Source: Pratylenchus scribneri
Lineage: Eukaryota; Nematoda; Chromadorea; Rhabditida; Pratylenchidae
Direction: 5' to 3'
DNA: 64,000 bases
Assembly (NCBI GenBank): GCA_030063045.1
Contig: JAQSEB010000234.1
Coordinates: forward strand, 142,123 to 206,122
The notes below the pieces were generated by a model. That model ran no database searches. It saw only the letters and a program-made list of their open reading frames with translations, and was not told the origin of the DNA. This document shows positions 49,001 through 58,900 of this stretch, one piece after another. Each line of letters begins with the position of its first letter. Within the stretch, counting starts at the first letter, position 1. The translations under genes were made by a program, and so were the position numbers.

Positions 49001-50971
49001 ACGCATCATTTGATAATGGTTTTGGCTTACGTTTAACAACCAATTTTAACTTATAGTTTTGAACTAAAAACCAAAACGGGTTTAAACCGTTTAAATTTAA
49101 AACACTTTAATTTTGACCATGCCAAATACCATGACCAAATTATATACCATTCGATGCGTTTTGACCAGCACTGCTCTATCAAATGGGGCATATGGTTTGT
49201 GAAATTACTTTTATGTTTTTTTGTCGTTTTTCGACAATTTCAATGTTTTTTTTGGCAAATTTAAATATCATCTTTATTTTTTTTTGCAATTACCTTCCCG
49301 TCTCCCCATCCTCATCGGACAAATCATTTTCATCTTCCCGAATGAGACGGGCCCTCTCCCCAGATTGGCCATTGCTTTTAAGTCGAACTGTATCGTCCAA
49401 TGGAATGTATTCACCACCACCGCCCGAAGCGCCCACCTTTAAATAAATGAAAGAATATTCAAATTCAACAATTACTGATAAAATGTGCTTTAACTGATCA
49501 CATTAAGAAGGCTTAGTAGTGGACGATTTGGATGATGATAGCTTATTTGATAGAGCTTGACAAGATATAACGAGTCAAATAGGAGGTAAAGCCGGATTAA
49601 TTAGAATTGTGCGGAAACTTCCGATGTGGTAGCGCAATTTCGAATTTTATTTTTTGCACAAATTACAACCATGCGGTAAGTTGGGGTTCTATAGGATTCT
49701 TATCCAGCCACATTAAGCATTAAGCTTAGTTGGGATCTAGCTAGAGATGCCCAATATTATTGTTGGTATTGGTCCAATACCAATTGTGGGGAACATTTTA
49801 ATATTGTTGAGCTCTTTCGTAAATGCTATCATTCAACTCTTTCGTCTCACTTTTCTTGGTCTTTTTTAACGGAGCTAGTAAAGCATAATTTTATCCAAAT
49901 TATAAATTAAAAACCTGTCGCATAATCTCGCGCTTTTTCCTCGCCTCATAGACTGCTTTTGCATCTGGAATACCGGAAAATGAGCTTGGAAATGCACTGC
50001 GGATTTCAGCTTCCATTTGATTTGCCACACTTTCATCCGTTCGATTTGCCTAAATATTTAATTTACCGTGAAAAATCAATAAAAACAAACATTTTCTTCA
50101 TCAAAAATGATATCATCATCAATTTCGTCCTTCATCATTTTTGCGGTTTTCTCGGTTTCAACCAACTTTTCACCAAATGGTTTTTGTTGCTGCTTTTTTC
50201 GTAGTGACTTTTCTTCTTTAACTTTCAGCGCCACTGATGAACGTTTATGATGGGAGGTGCCGCCTTTGTTCAATTTGAAATTTACGACATCATCACCTTT
50301 AGAAATTTTATAAATTTAATAAGTTTACTATTTATATCTAATTTGCAAAACTGAAATTGCCGAAAAATAGTAATTAATAGCTAATACCAAAATAATTATA
50401 GTGATCTAAGGCTTTGTTTTGTCCTACATTCACGAGCCAAAAAAGGATGAAGAAGAAGAAAGTGATGGAAGATGATGATGAGGATGATGAAGAAAATCAC
50501 CTCTCAGCTTCATCTTGATCATCCCTCTTCCCTTCCATCCCGTAAACTGCACTAGTACTATTGTTAGTTAAATTTTTGCCAAATCATTATCATTCTATGC
50601 GTCTTGGGTCTTGTTGAAACCTAGGTCTAGGATAAAAACTGAACCGTTTCTTTTTTTTTTGTATTTTCAATAGTTTTTCGGCATTTTCAGCAATTTATTC
50701 AGCAAATCGAATATTTATTTTAATAAAAACCTTCTTCCTCATTGAAACTCAGCCCAGCAGTTTTGCTTTTTGTCATTTGTTTCTGTTGTTGTATTTGCTG
50801 ATCAATCGCCGATTCATCTCTAATCGAGACATTTCCGCCGCTCTCCTTAATCACCGATCCATTATTATTGTTGCCGATTTGTTGCTGCAATTCCTCCTCA
50901 TCATTTCGTTTCCGAATATTGCGTGAACCGCCGCCGCTGTCAGAAGTTTTATTTTTTGGTTTTCGAAACAT
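40090..50971 (-). CDS. PAXBP1: PAX3/PAX7-binding protein 1 homologue (GCFC family), 18 exons, complete
   Basis: Nuclear protein of the GC-rich sequence DNA-binding factor family, linked to splicing and chromatin adaptor roles. Exons (minus): 50971-50731, 50296-50091, 50049-49915, 49436-49294, 48874-48658, 47211-47007, 46431-46274, 45784-45596, 45100-45003, 44588-44440, 44046-43847, 43414-43252, 42290-42169, 42117-42044, 41992-41926, 40940-40773, 40724-40633, 40186-40090. All phases agree; 907 residues against 917 in human. The start MFRK is the family N-terminus; the N-terminal third is charged and disordered. Recognised blocks: IPDAKAVYEARKKRE, LIREDENDLSDE, LQRWEREQIRKG, a coiled-coil (LPELERRFRMFQDVRLYIW), FEGLSSDDEE, YVPLCLPKLLGPFVRLQMF, IVRDQWDPMS, DRQFWRAIK and LIEGLVNRCIVMALQ. 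Exon 6 appears to end with a GC donor (GCAAGT). The LTR element at 47263-48156 lies in intron 5. Confidence 0.94.
43490..43780. repeat. ~45-bp tandem repeat in PAXBP1 intron 11
   Basis: About five units contain AACCGGTTTTTGAACCATTT and GGAGTGATCAATCG. They lie between exons 11 and 12. The apparent Pro-Asn-Gly-Ser-Lys peptide repeats in the opposite strand are artefacts. Confidence 0.75.
45180..45580. repeat. ~60-bp tandem repeat in PAXBP1 intron 8
   Basis: About five to six degenerate units contain GGGATCAGTC and GAAAAATTTCCAGAAAAATT. They lie between exons 8 and 9 and are non-coding. Confidence 0.65.
47263..48156 (+). mobile_element. Short LTR retroelement (TRIM-like) with identical 106-bp LTRs, in PAXBP1 intron 5
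   Basis: The LTRs at 47263-47368 and 48051-48156 are identical by eye, begin TGTCGGTGCG and end GTATCACA (TG...CA). The 5-bp target duplication ATTAT is perfect (47258-47262 and 48157-48161). Two bases after the left LTR a primer-binding-site-like TGGTGCCACGACCCG could pair with a tRNA 3' end. The internal region carries one open frame (from 47594 or 47606, MAKNTEYIPVNKSGSDF) of up to 180 residues that runs into the right LTR and has a coiled-coil-like centre. No protease, reverse transcriptase or integrase is present, so it must depend on a helper. It sits inside a family A palindrome. Confidence 0.93.
47606..48136 (+). CDS. Open frame inside the LTR element (Gag-like position)
   Basis: About 176 residues from MAKNTEY. 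The sequence is hydrophilic with Gln/Ser-rich linker SQQSASNQASPSSP and a heptad-like LEGKLEMLEDMFKLLNKDL segment. Position after the primer-binding site suggests a remnant of Gag, but no zinc knuckle or Gag motif is seen and the last ~25 residues are encoded by LTR sequence. Function unknown. Confidence 0.5.
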   Translation: MAKNTEYIPVNKSGSDFAPTQFTPDENKQWGKLLVQLRSFEAEVCHTIRNIEKKLAEQTKSQQSASNQASPSSPIPSTGIILEGKFYPTLLEGKLEMLEDMFKLLNKDLEEKFDFLGADLDVAQMKINDLEKTTQSLKSEMDSIPPIEMSVRLLESNWPFFILERVIIGIGYLIGN

Positions 50972-51405
50972 GTTTCTCTTAAAAGAATTCGATTATTATT
51001 GAATGAAAATAAGTAAACATGTTTTTCTCTTTAAAAAAATAATAAAATTTGATTATTAAATAGGTGGTAATTAAAATACACCAAATCTATCAATAAATAA
51101 TGTGGGTGTGCGGTGTGGGCTGTGGGTGTTCATTTATTAATTATTACAAATTGATGAGTGAATAATAAAATTATTCATTGTTTTGTTTTATTTTTTTCTG
51201 TTTTTTGTTTCATTTTTGATAAATTTTTACATTTTATGTAGTTTTTTGTATAATTTAATTAATAAGCTTGATTTCCTTTTAAATTTATTTATAATTTTAT
51301 TCTTCTCATTTTTTTCACATAATTAAATGACAATTCAGCATGTTTTGTTTTGAGATGATCTCAATAATAAGGAAGAGAATATTTTTCAAAAAAGCATTTT
51401 CAACA
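50972..51405. promoter_or_regulatory. Divergent promoter region PAXBP1 / RTEL1
   Basis: The start codons of PAXBP1 (50971, minus) and the RTEL1-type gene (51406, plus) are only ~430 bp apart, head to head. The gap is AT-rich with poly-T runs and no repeat element, unlike most other gaps here. A shared promoter is an inference from spacing. Confidence 0.5.
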
Positions 51406-54400
51406 ATGCCAGTGATTAAATATACGGCAGGGCCCAGCGATGAATTTCGTTTAAAAATTGGAAATTATCAAATCCATTTCCCGTTTAAACCGTATGAATG
51501 CCAACGAATATATATGGAAAAAGTTATCAATTCATTAGAATCAGTGAGTTTTTAATAAATTAATAAATAATAAAATTTAATTTTTATGGCACAAATGCAG
51601 CATTGGAATCGCCAACTGGCACTGGAAAGACTCTTTCATTACTTTGCTCAACAATTGAATGGGTTTTAAGGCAAAAGGAAATGCCAAAAATATATTATGC
51701 CTCTCGAACGCATCATCAATTAAAACAAGTCATCAAAGAGTTGAACAAAACCGAATATAAAAAGTAAATGAAAATTTGTTCAAAAATTAATTATTATTTG
51801 TTTAGTATGATCAAAGTGGCCACACTGGCCAGCCGAGATCATCTTTGTTTACTTCAAAGTGTACTCGAGTCTTCAAATAAAACAGAAATGTGCCAAGCAA
51901 AAATATTACAAAAAAGGTGCACTTATTTTACGCATTTACAATTATTACGAACTAATACTCCAAGTAATTTATTAAATAAAATTATTCAATTCAATTTTCA
52001 ATTAGATGTATCCTATTCCAAATATTTGATGGCGAATAAAGCATTGGATCTCAATGATGTGAAGGAATTGGCCCAACAAAATCAGTAAATATCAAAAATT
52101 TTATTAAAAAATAAATACGAATTATTTTAGTCATTGTCCTTTTTATGTGGCCAGAGGAATGAGAAAATTGGCCCAACTCATTTTTTTGCCATACAATTAT
52201 TTGATTGATCCCGATATTTTAGTAGAACTTTCCATTGATGTTCGTTTTTATTTATTGTTATAATAAGGGTATTTGGGTATTATTTAATTTGCAGAAAAAG
52301 TATTGAAAATACAAAAATGATTAAAGGGTTTAGTGATTTGCCTTGTCCATCCAATCAATAGATCTTGTCAAGACGTTTAATGTTATATATGTGTTACCGG
52401 ATACCGGCAAAAGTGGAAAGCATATACCATCTCGCTGTAAGAAGCAGAGCATAAACCTAACCCTAGCGCCTAGCCCCTACCCCCAATCCCATGCTCCGAA
52501 CCCCTAGACCCTAACCCTAGCCCTAGTTTTTTATTTCTCTGCTTGTTTTGGCGAGATAATGGTGTGTGATTTCCACTTTTGCCTAGGCAAAACCAGTTTC
52601 TGTGACGTGTGATATATAGGTATGTTGTTATAGTTTTCTCAAAATTAAGGGATATTAAAGTTTAAACCTTCTTTAGGTTATTGGTTCAAAACTAGGTTAA
52701 AATTGTTAAACCTATGCAATATCATTATCAAACGATGTCTCTCATCGATATCAATCGACTGGGTAAAAATTTGGGGGTCTAGGATAAATTTCTAAACATT
52801 TATAAACCTGTATAATCGAATTTTCCATATTTTCTGCAAATTAAATATATTTCATATTTAATATTCATTCATTCAAATTTTTAAAGCTCAAAGGGAATAT
52901 TTTAATATTCGATGAGGCTCACAATATGGAGTCAACGGCGGAAAATGCAATGTCAACGACATTTTCAACGAAAACATTGCAAAAAACAATCAATGAATTG
53001 TGGGAGGCAATCAAATTGATGGAAAAATATAACAAAAATCGAAATGATAATAATAAAATGGATACTGATGAACAAAAATTATTATATGAACAATTATATG
53101 AACTATTGGAGGAAAAATCCAAAATGAATTGGGAGGAAGAACGAAAATTGTATGGGAAAATGAAGGCATTGGATTGGCAAATAAATGCGATGGATTTGAA
53201 GAAGGAAGGAATTAGAATATCCACAAAAGTGGAAGGACGTGCTTTTCTAGCCACCAAATTAATTGAATTATTGAAGACATCCGGAATTGACGATTCGAAT
53301 TGGCAACAAATTTGCGGTTTAATCAATTCAATTTGTTCTATATTTCATTTGATTCTTCAAAGTAAGATTGTTTTCATTAAATTAATTAAAATATTTATCT
53401 CAAAAGTTGATGGGAACAAATTTTCGCAATTCAATCCGATTCTAAGAGGCATTTATTTAACCCGTTTCAAATTATTCCTCTCCAAAATATTCATCAATAT
53501 AAAAGACCAGGTTTTCAATTCACAACATTTTCACTTATTTTATTATTTTAGGATGCTTCCTCTCTGAACAATAATTTCAAATTATTTGTGGAAGAAAATT
53601 TGACGGATGGAGGCGATCGAGAGATTTTGCTGAATTATTGGTTAGTAAATATTATAATAAAATTAATAATATTCTTTTTTAGGTGTTTTAATGCGTCAAT
53701 TGCAATGCATTTTTTGGAATCATTCGGCACCCATTCAATTTTGTTCACTTCCGGCACTTTGGCCCCATTGGACACATTTATGGCCACAATGGGCATCAAA
53801 TTTGGCCAAAAAATGGAATCGATTCATTGTGCCCACCAAAATAATTTGATGTTTAAAATTGTGCAAAATGGGCCAAATAATATTCCTCTGTTGGGAACAT
53901 TTAAAAACAGGTTTAACATTAAATGAACTTCTAAATATATTAATTTTATAGAAATTCCTTCAATTATAAACAATCGATTAGTGAATTATTATTCAAATTG
54001 GCCCGAATAACCCCTCAGGGCATGTTGGTGTTCTTCCCTTCATATCGGCAAATGAACAATTTTATTGAACATTTGAAGGACACAAAAATGTGCAATGGTC
54101 GACAAATTTGGGCCGAATTAAACAAACAAAAGCGAATATTTGTTGAGCCAAAAGAAAAAGCCGATATTATCCAATTATTCAATGATTTTGATGCCACTGT
54201 TCGAACAAATCCAAATGGTGCAATTCTATTTTCGGTCTGCAGAGGAAAGGCAAAAATTTATTTATTTAATTACAAAAAATTAAAAAAAATATTTTTCAGT
54301 TAAGTGAAGGCATCGATTTTGCGGACAACCATTGCCGTTCCGTTGTGATTGTTGGCATTCCATTCCCTCCTTGCTACGATCCCCGGGTTATGTTGAAGAA

Positions 54401-54985
54401 AGAATATTTAATTGAGCAAAACAAAAGGGCAAAAAATGCGAATAAAATGGGCCCCAATGAATGGTACAAAAATGAGGCAACCCGGGCCGTCAACCAGGCA
54501 ATTGGACGGGTGATTCGACACAAAAATGTGGGTTAATTTTATAAAATAAAAAATATTAGTTGCTACGTGGATCGAACCCTCGCTCATTGGGAAAAAGGAG
54601 GGGATTTTACCATTGCGCTAAAGATGGTTAGAAAAAATTTTTTTAAATAAACTTTTAATAGGCCGGCAGAAGAGTTCTTCAAATATAGCTCAGTTGGTAA
54701 AATTTCCTCCTTTTTTCATCGGTCGATGGTTCGATACCCAATGGCGGTAAATGATTTTTTTTAATGAATTGAAAATTACAGGATTTTGGCACCGTAATAT
54801 TGGCTGATTCACGGTATGCCAGAATGAGCCGACAAGCATTTCCTCTATGGATTCGCCCTTCAATAGAAAAAAATCATCCACCTTCTTTCAACTCAATTTT
54901 GCCTTCAATTGAACAATTTTTTATACAAAAAGGCATTTCAATGAAACATTCAAAGCAATTGGAAAAGAAACGGGCAATAATTTAA
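51406..54985 (+). CDS. rtel-1: RTEL1-type Fe-S DNA helicase (XPD family), 12 exons
   Basis: 5'-3' DNA helicase that unwinds telomeric loops and recombination intermediates. Exons: 51406-51547, 51601-51763, 51806-51963, 52006-52084, 52131-52239, 52887-53361, 53407-53510, 53552-53640, 53683-53910, 53952-54249, 54300-54527, 54782-54985; about 758 residues. The first donor is the least certain: the stronger GTGAGT at 51544 does not fit the phase. Motifs: FPFKPYECQ (Q-like), Walker A SPTGTGKT (~51-58), [10 protein letters not shown], four Cys for the Fe-S cluster (HLCLL, EMCQAK, KRCTYF, HHCPFY), DEAH box IFDEAHN (~224-230), [28 protein letters not shown] and [11 protein letters not shown]. It ends shortly after the helicase core, without the C-terminal harmonin-like, PIP or RING regions of vertebrate RTEL1. 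A start at 51340 would add 22 residues that look mitochondrial (RKRIFFKKAFST). Intron 10 has a GC donor. Confidence 0.92.
52320..52810. repeat. Family A palindrome interrupted by a second foldback with telomere-like repeats
   Basis: The outer halves (about 52320-52390 and 52620-52810) match family A. Between them (about 52405-52600) lies another inverted repeat: AAGTGGAAAGCATATACCAT...CGC and its inverted partner GGCGAGATAATGG...GATTTCCACTT. Its centre is rich in CCTAACCCTA, CCCCTAGACC and similar C-rich, telomere-like motifs. The whole lies in RTEL1 intron 5. Confidence 0.65.
54555..54755. repeat. Inverted pair of tRNA-like sequences in RTEL1 intron 11
   Basis: The left half, read on the minus strand, has TAGCGCAATGGTAAAATCC and GAGGGTTCGATCCACG. 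The right half, on the plus strand, has TAGCTCAGTTGGTAAAAT and GATGGTTCGATACCC. Both look like D-arm (A box) and T-arm (B box) pieces, but the acceptor stems do not pair well. It is most likely a tRNA-derived foldback or SINE pair, not a functional tRNA. Confidence 0.6.
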
Positions 54986-55922
54986 CAATTTTTGATACTC
55001 ATTCATTTATTTTTTAATTCACTTTTTCCAATTTATTATTTTTTTATGTATAAAAATGAAGAATCATTTTATTTTGGATAAACGAAATAAAAAGAATAAC
55101 CGGTTGAAGAATTTTTGGGTAGAGATCTGCTGGAGGAAGGGCAAAAGCAAATAAATTCGCCATAATTTACGTTAGTAACAATGAACAATTTTGTCCTTTT
55201 TCCCTTAGACTATGAAATGTGTGAATCATTCAAAATAATTTTCATATTTATTTACCAAAGTTAACAGTTAGCTCATCACTTGTTCGGTAGCTTAGAATTT
55301 CTTATACTCCTCATGCCCCCTCTCAATTTTTTATTATATTTCATTCATTTTCATGTAAGATTTTCAGAACGAAAATAGGATCATAGCAAAATTCCAACCA
55401 AGAAAAGAAAGAAAATCACCTATGCAGAAAACTTGAGGTTTTGTTCCAAGACTGCAACTTGATTGTTTTTTTAGATTAACTTCGAAATTTTGTTGCCTTT
55501 GAGATTTTAATCATAAAAATTTAATTTTTAATTGTTAACCATTTTCGGCACTATTTGACTTAATCAAGGCCTAAGAATTTTATCGTCCGAGAGCTAGCTA
55601 TTTATCTATACTCTATCCGCTATCCCAAATATAGGCTAAACCTGAATCTGAAAGTAAAAAATCCACTGTAGACTATTTGGGTAGTAGGTCATTTTTGGGT
55701 TGATCCAATTCTTATTAGGGCATAGAACAACGAGATTAACATCTAGCTAGAAGTGTGAAATTTTTAATTTTTATTAATTATCCCAATTAAATAGTAACCA
55801 AACATTTCCATTCCATTGTAGGTAGCCAATTCCCAATTCATTTTTTTTTCAACAATTAAATTTTATAATCTACAGCAGATTAAGAAACATTAATCAAGAA
55901 AATAATCATTATTCATCAAACA
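54986..55922. other. Intergenic DNA between RTEL1 and MPP10
   Basis: No exon, RNA gene or strong repeat was recognised. A poly(A) signal AATAAA lies near 55086. The right end should contain the MPP10 promoter. Confidence 0.5.
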
Positions 55923-58900
55923 ATGAAAAAAATTCCAACAAAGGGGAATAAAGTAAAATTTGCCGATCTCGACAGCGATGATGATGAACAACAACAGAGT
56001 GAAATTGGAATGGAAAAGGGTGCACAATTTGGTGATGATTATGACGACGATGATGATGAACAATTCGATGAAGAAGATGATGAAGAAGAGGACGATGAAA
56101 AGGAAGAAGAAATGGGAAGAACAAAATTATCAACCGGAGAAGAAGGTGATGAAGAGGCCGAAGATGAAGATATGGAGAATGAAGAAGAAGAAGGAATGGA
56201 TGACGAAGAGGAAGAAGAAGAAATGTCATCGGTGGACGACGATGGATCAATAAGGTTTCTTGGCAAACATTTTATTAATTTAATAATAAATAGCCAAACA
56301 AATAAAACAAGCCAATGATTTTATCGATTCGATCGGTACCAGCATAGTGCATAGTTTTTTGGCCTGTAGCTCATCGAGTAGCTGCCAAACTGGGAAAGCC
56401 ATTATAACATTGAAAAACCCAAGGTTTACTCTAAAATTAGGCTTTTTTTTATTTTTGATATGATTAAAAACACTTGGAAAAGCAACTTTCCTTCAAATTT
56501 TGAGTTAATTACATTCAATGAAATATAACTTTTTTAAAGTTGCATTTAAAATAAAATTTAAAAAGCCTAATTGTAGAGGACACTTTGGGCTTTCGAGTGT
56601 TATATGGCTTTCTATCCAAAAATCTGCGCATTACCAAAAATTTTATGAAAATTTCACAGATATGAAGAAGATATTGAGGATCAAAAAATGGTTGAAGCCA
56701 GACGAAAGAATTTGCCAAAATCCAGTGTCAATGATCGCTTCTTCAATTTGGCCGAAATGGAGGCATTCCTCGATTCACAGGACAGAGAAGAGAATGAAAA
56801 ACAACAAAGAAAGAGCAACAGAAATTTGGGAGAATTTGATGCAGCTGAAGAGGTTTTAATATGACTTAAAATAATTTAAAATTATGTAAATTAAATCGAA
56901 ATCGAAAATCGATATGTCTTGACATTCAGCTGTTGTGAGCACAATTCTTTTATTCGTATAAAATGTTGAAAAATCCGATGAAAAATGATGAGATGAGTTA
57001 ATATATCCTTTTCTATGAGATGGAACTGGAAAAATTACAAAGAGGAAGTTTAGCTTTATCGAGTCCAACCAAAACCAAGAAGATATAAAACCTACACTCA
57101 TTCCGTTTAAAATGAATTACCTATAACGAGAAAATATTGTTAGGGAATAAAATCTAAAAAAAAACAAAATGGAATGGAAACCCTTCCTTATAAATAATAA
57201 CTAAATTTGGGCCTCATAGGTCTTCTGCAGAGTTGAAGATCTTTGAGAATTGAGATCACATTTTGGCTTCAGGTAGAACATAAGAAAACTCTGTTAAATT
57301 AATTTATCAAAAAATTTAATTTTGGACACACGGTAGCTGATGGTCGGGACACTTCGATTTCGATTTGAGAAATTTATTTCAAAAAGGACATATTTATGAT
57401 TAAAATCGAATTCCTTTAAAAAAAACATCAAATTTTCCACTAAAGATGGACGGATTGATTCGGGCATATGAAGAGGAGAATTTGCGCACACGGGATTGGA
57501 CATTGCAAGGCGAAGTTGTGGCGGATGAACGGAAAAAGGATGAATTGTTGATGCAAAAAGTGGACGTGGATTTTCGCACTGTGGCACCACCAACAATTAC
57601 GGCCGAAAAGACTGCACAATTGGAGGCGATAATCAAGAAGAGAATAAAAGAAAAGGTTTATAAAATTATGAATTAATAGTAAAATTTAATTTGCCGAAAA
57701 ATTGAAATTGTCAAAAAATAAATATTACTATTAATGGTTTATCCTACATTCACAAAAGACAAAACCATATACCCAATTTTGGATAGAACTGTTCAAGACG
57801 CATTGAATGGTATATAAATTGGTCATGGTTTGGTCAAAACTCAAAATTAAAAGGTATTAAAACGGTTTAAACCAAATTTGGTTCAAAACCGTAAGTTAGA
57901 ATTAATTAAACCTAAACCTATGCCAAAAAATCATTATCATATAATGCGTCTTAATAAAGAGATCTGAATATAAGATTTGTGGTTTTAGGATAAACCAATG
58001 AACTGTTATAATCTTTTCTCCATTTTCAACACCTTTACGGCAGATTGAATACAATCCAAATTTAATTAATAAGACCCAGATTAAAGCTTTAAGAATCTCT
58101 AAATATTTGCCTATTTAGGATTTTTGAAATTTTCCAAATTAAGTTAACCTCAAAATAAAATTGATATTTTTTTATGTTTATTACATTTTTTAATGATATT
58201 TTCTCCCAAAAGGTTCCAAAATTAATCAAAAACTAATTCTAAATTTTATATGCTTTTCTCATAAATTTTGATAGAAAACAGTTCTCTAATTATGATGTTT
58301 TCGAGATTTTCAATACCTTTTTCCGGGAATCGGGAAAATTGAATATTTCACTGTTCACTTAATAGAATTAAAAATTATTCAATTTTGCAGCTTTTTGATG
58401 ACGTTGTGAGGAAATTCCGCGAAAATGAAGCGCTGGTCCCGGTTTATCGAAATCAAACGGACATTGAGCAAACTGTACGAAAATCGTTGGCCGAAGTTTA
58501 TGAGGAAAAATTCAATGCGGAATTAAACAATGAGGCAGGAAATTCCCAACAGGTATATTTGGCAATGAGTTTTGGCTAAATTTTACAAAAAAATAGGCAA
58601 CAAAACCGGAATTGGACCCAAAAGTTGAGGCCATCAAAAAAGACATGGATTCGCTGTTTTTGAAGTTGGACGCACTCAGCCATTTCCAATTTCGGCCGCA
58701 ACCAATTCGAAGGGATGAAATCAAAATTGTCAACAATATGCCCAGTTTGCAAGTTGAGGTTAGCGTTTTTGATTTTTAATAACCGGCCCAATTCGGAGAT
58801 TTTCAAACCCATCAAAAATCGAACCTATTTTTGATGATTTTAGTATCAAATTAAATTCCACGATAATTTTATTTAAATTGGTTTTGAATTATTCCAATAG

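Noticed and set aside
56039..56266. Poly-serine open frame on the minus strand
   Set aside because: It is the antisense shadow of the Asp/Glu-rich first exon of MPP10.
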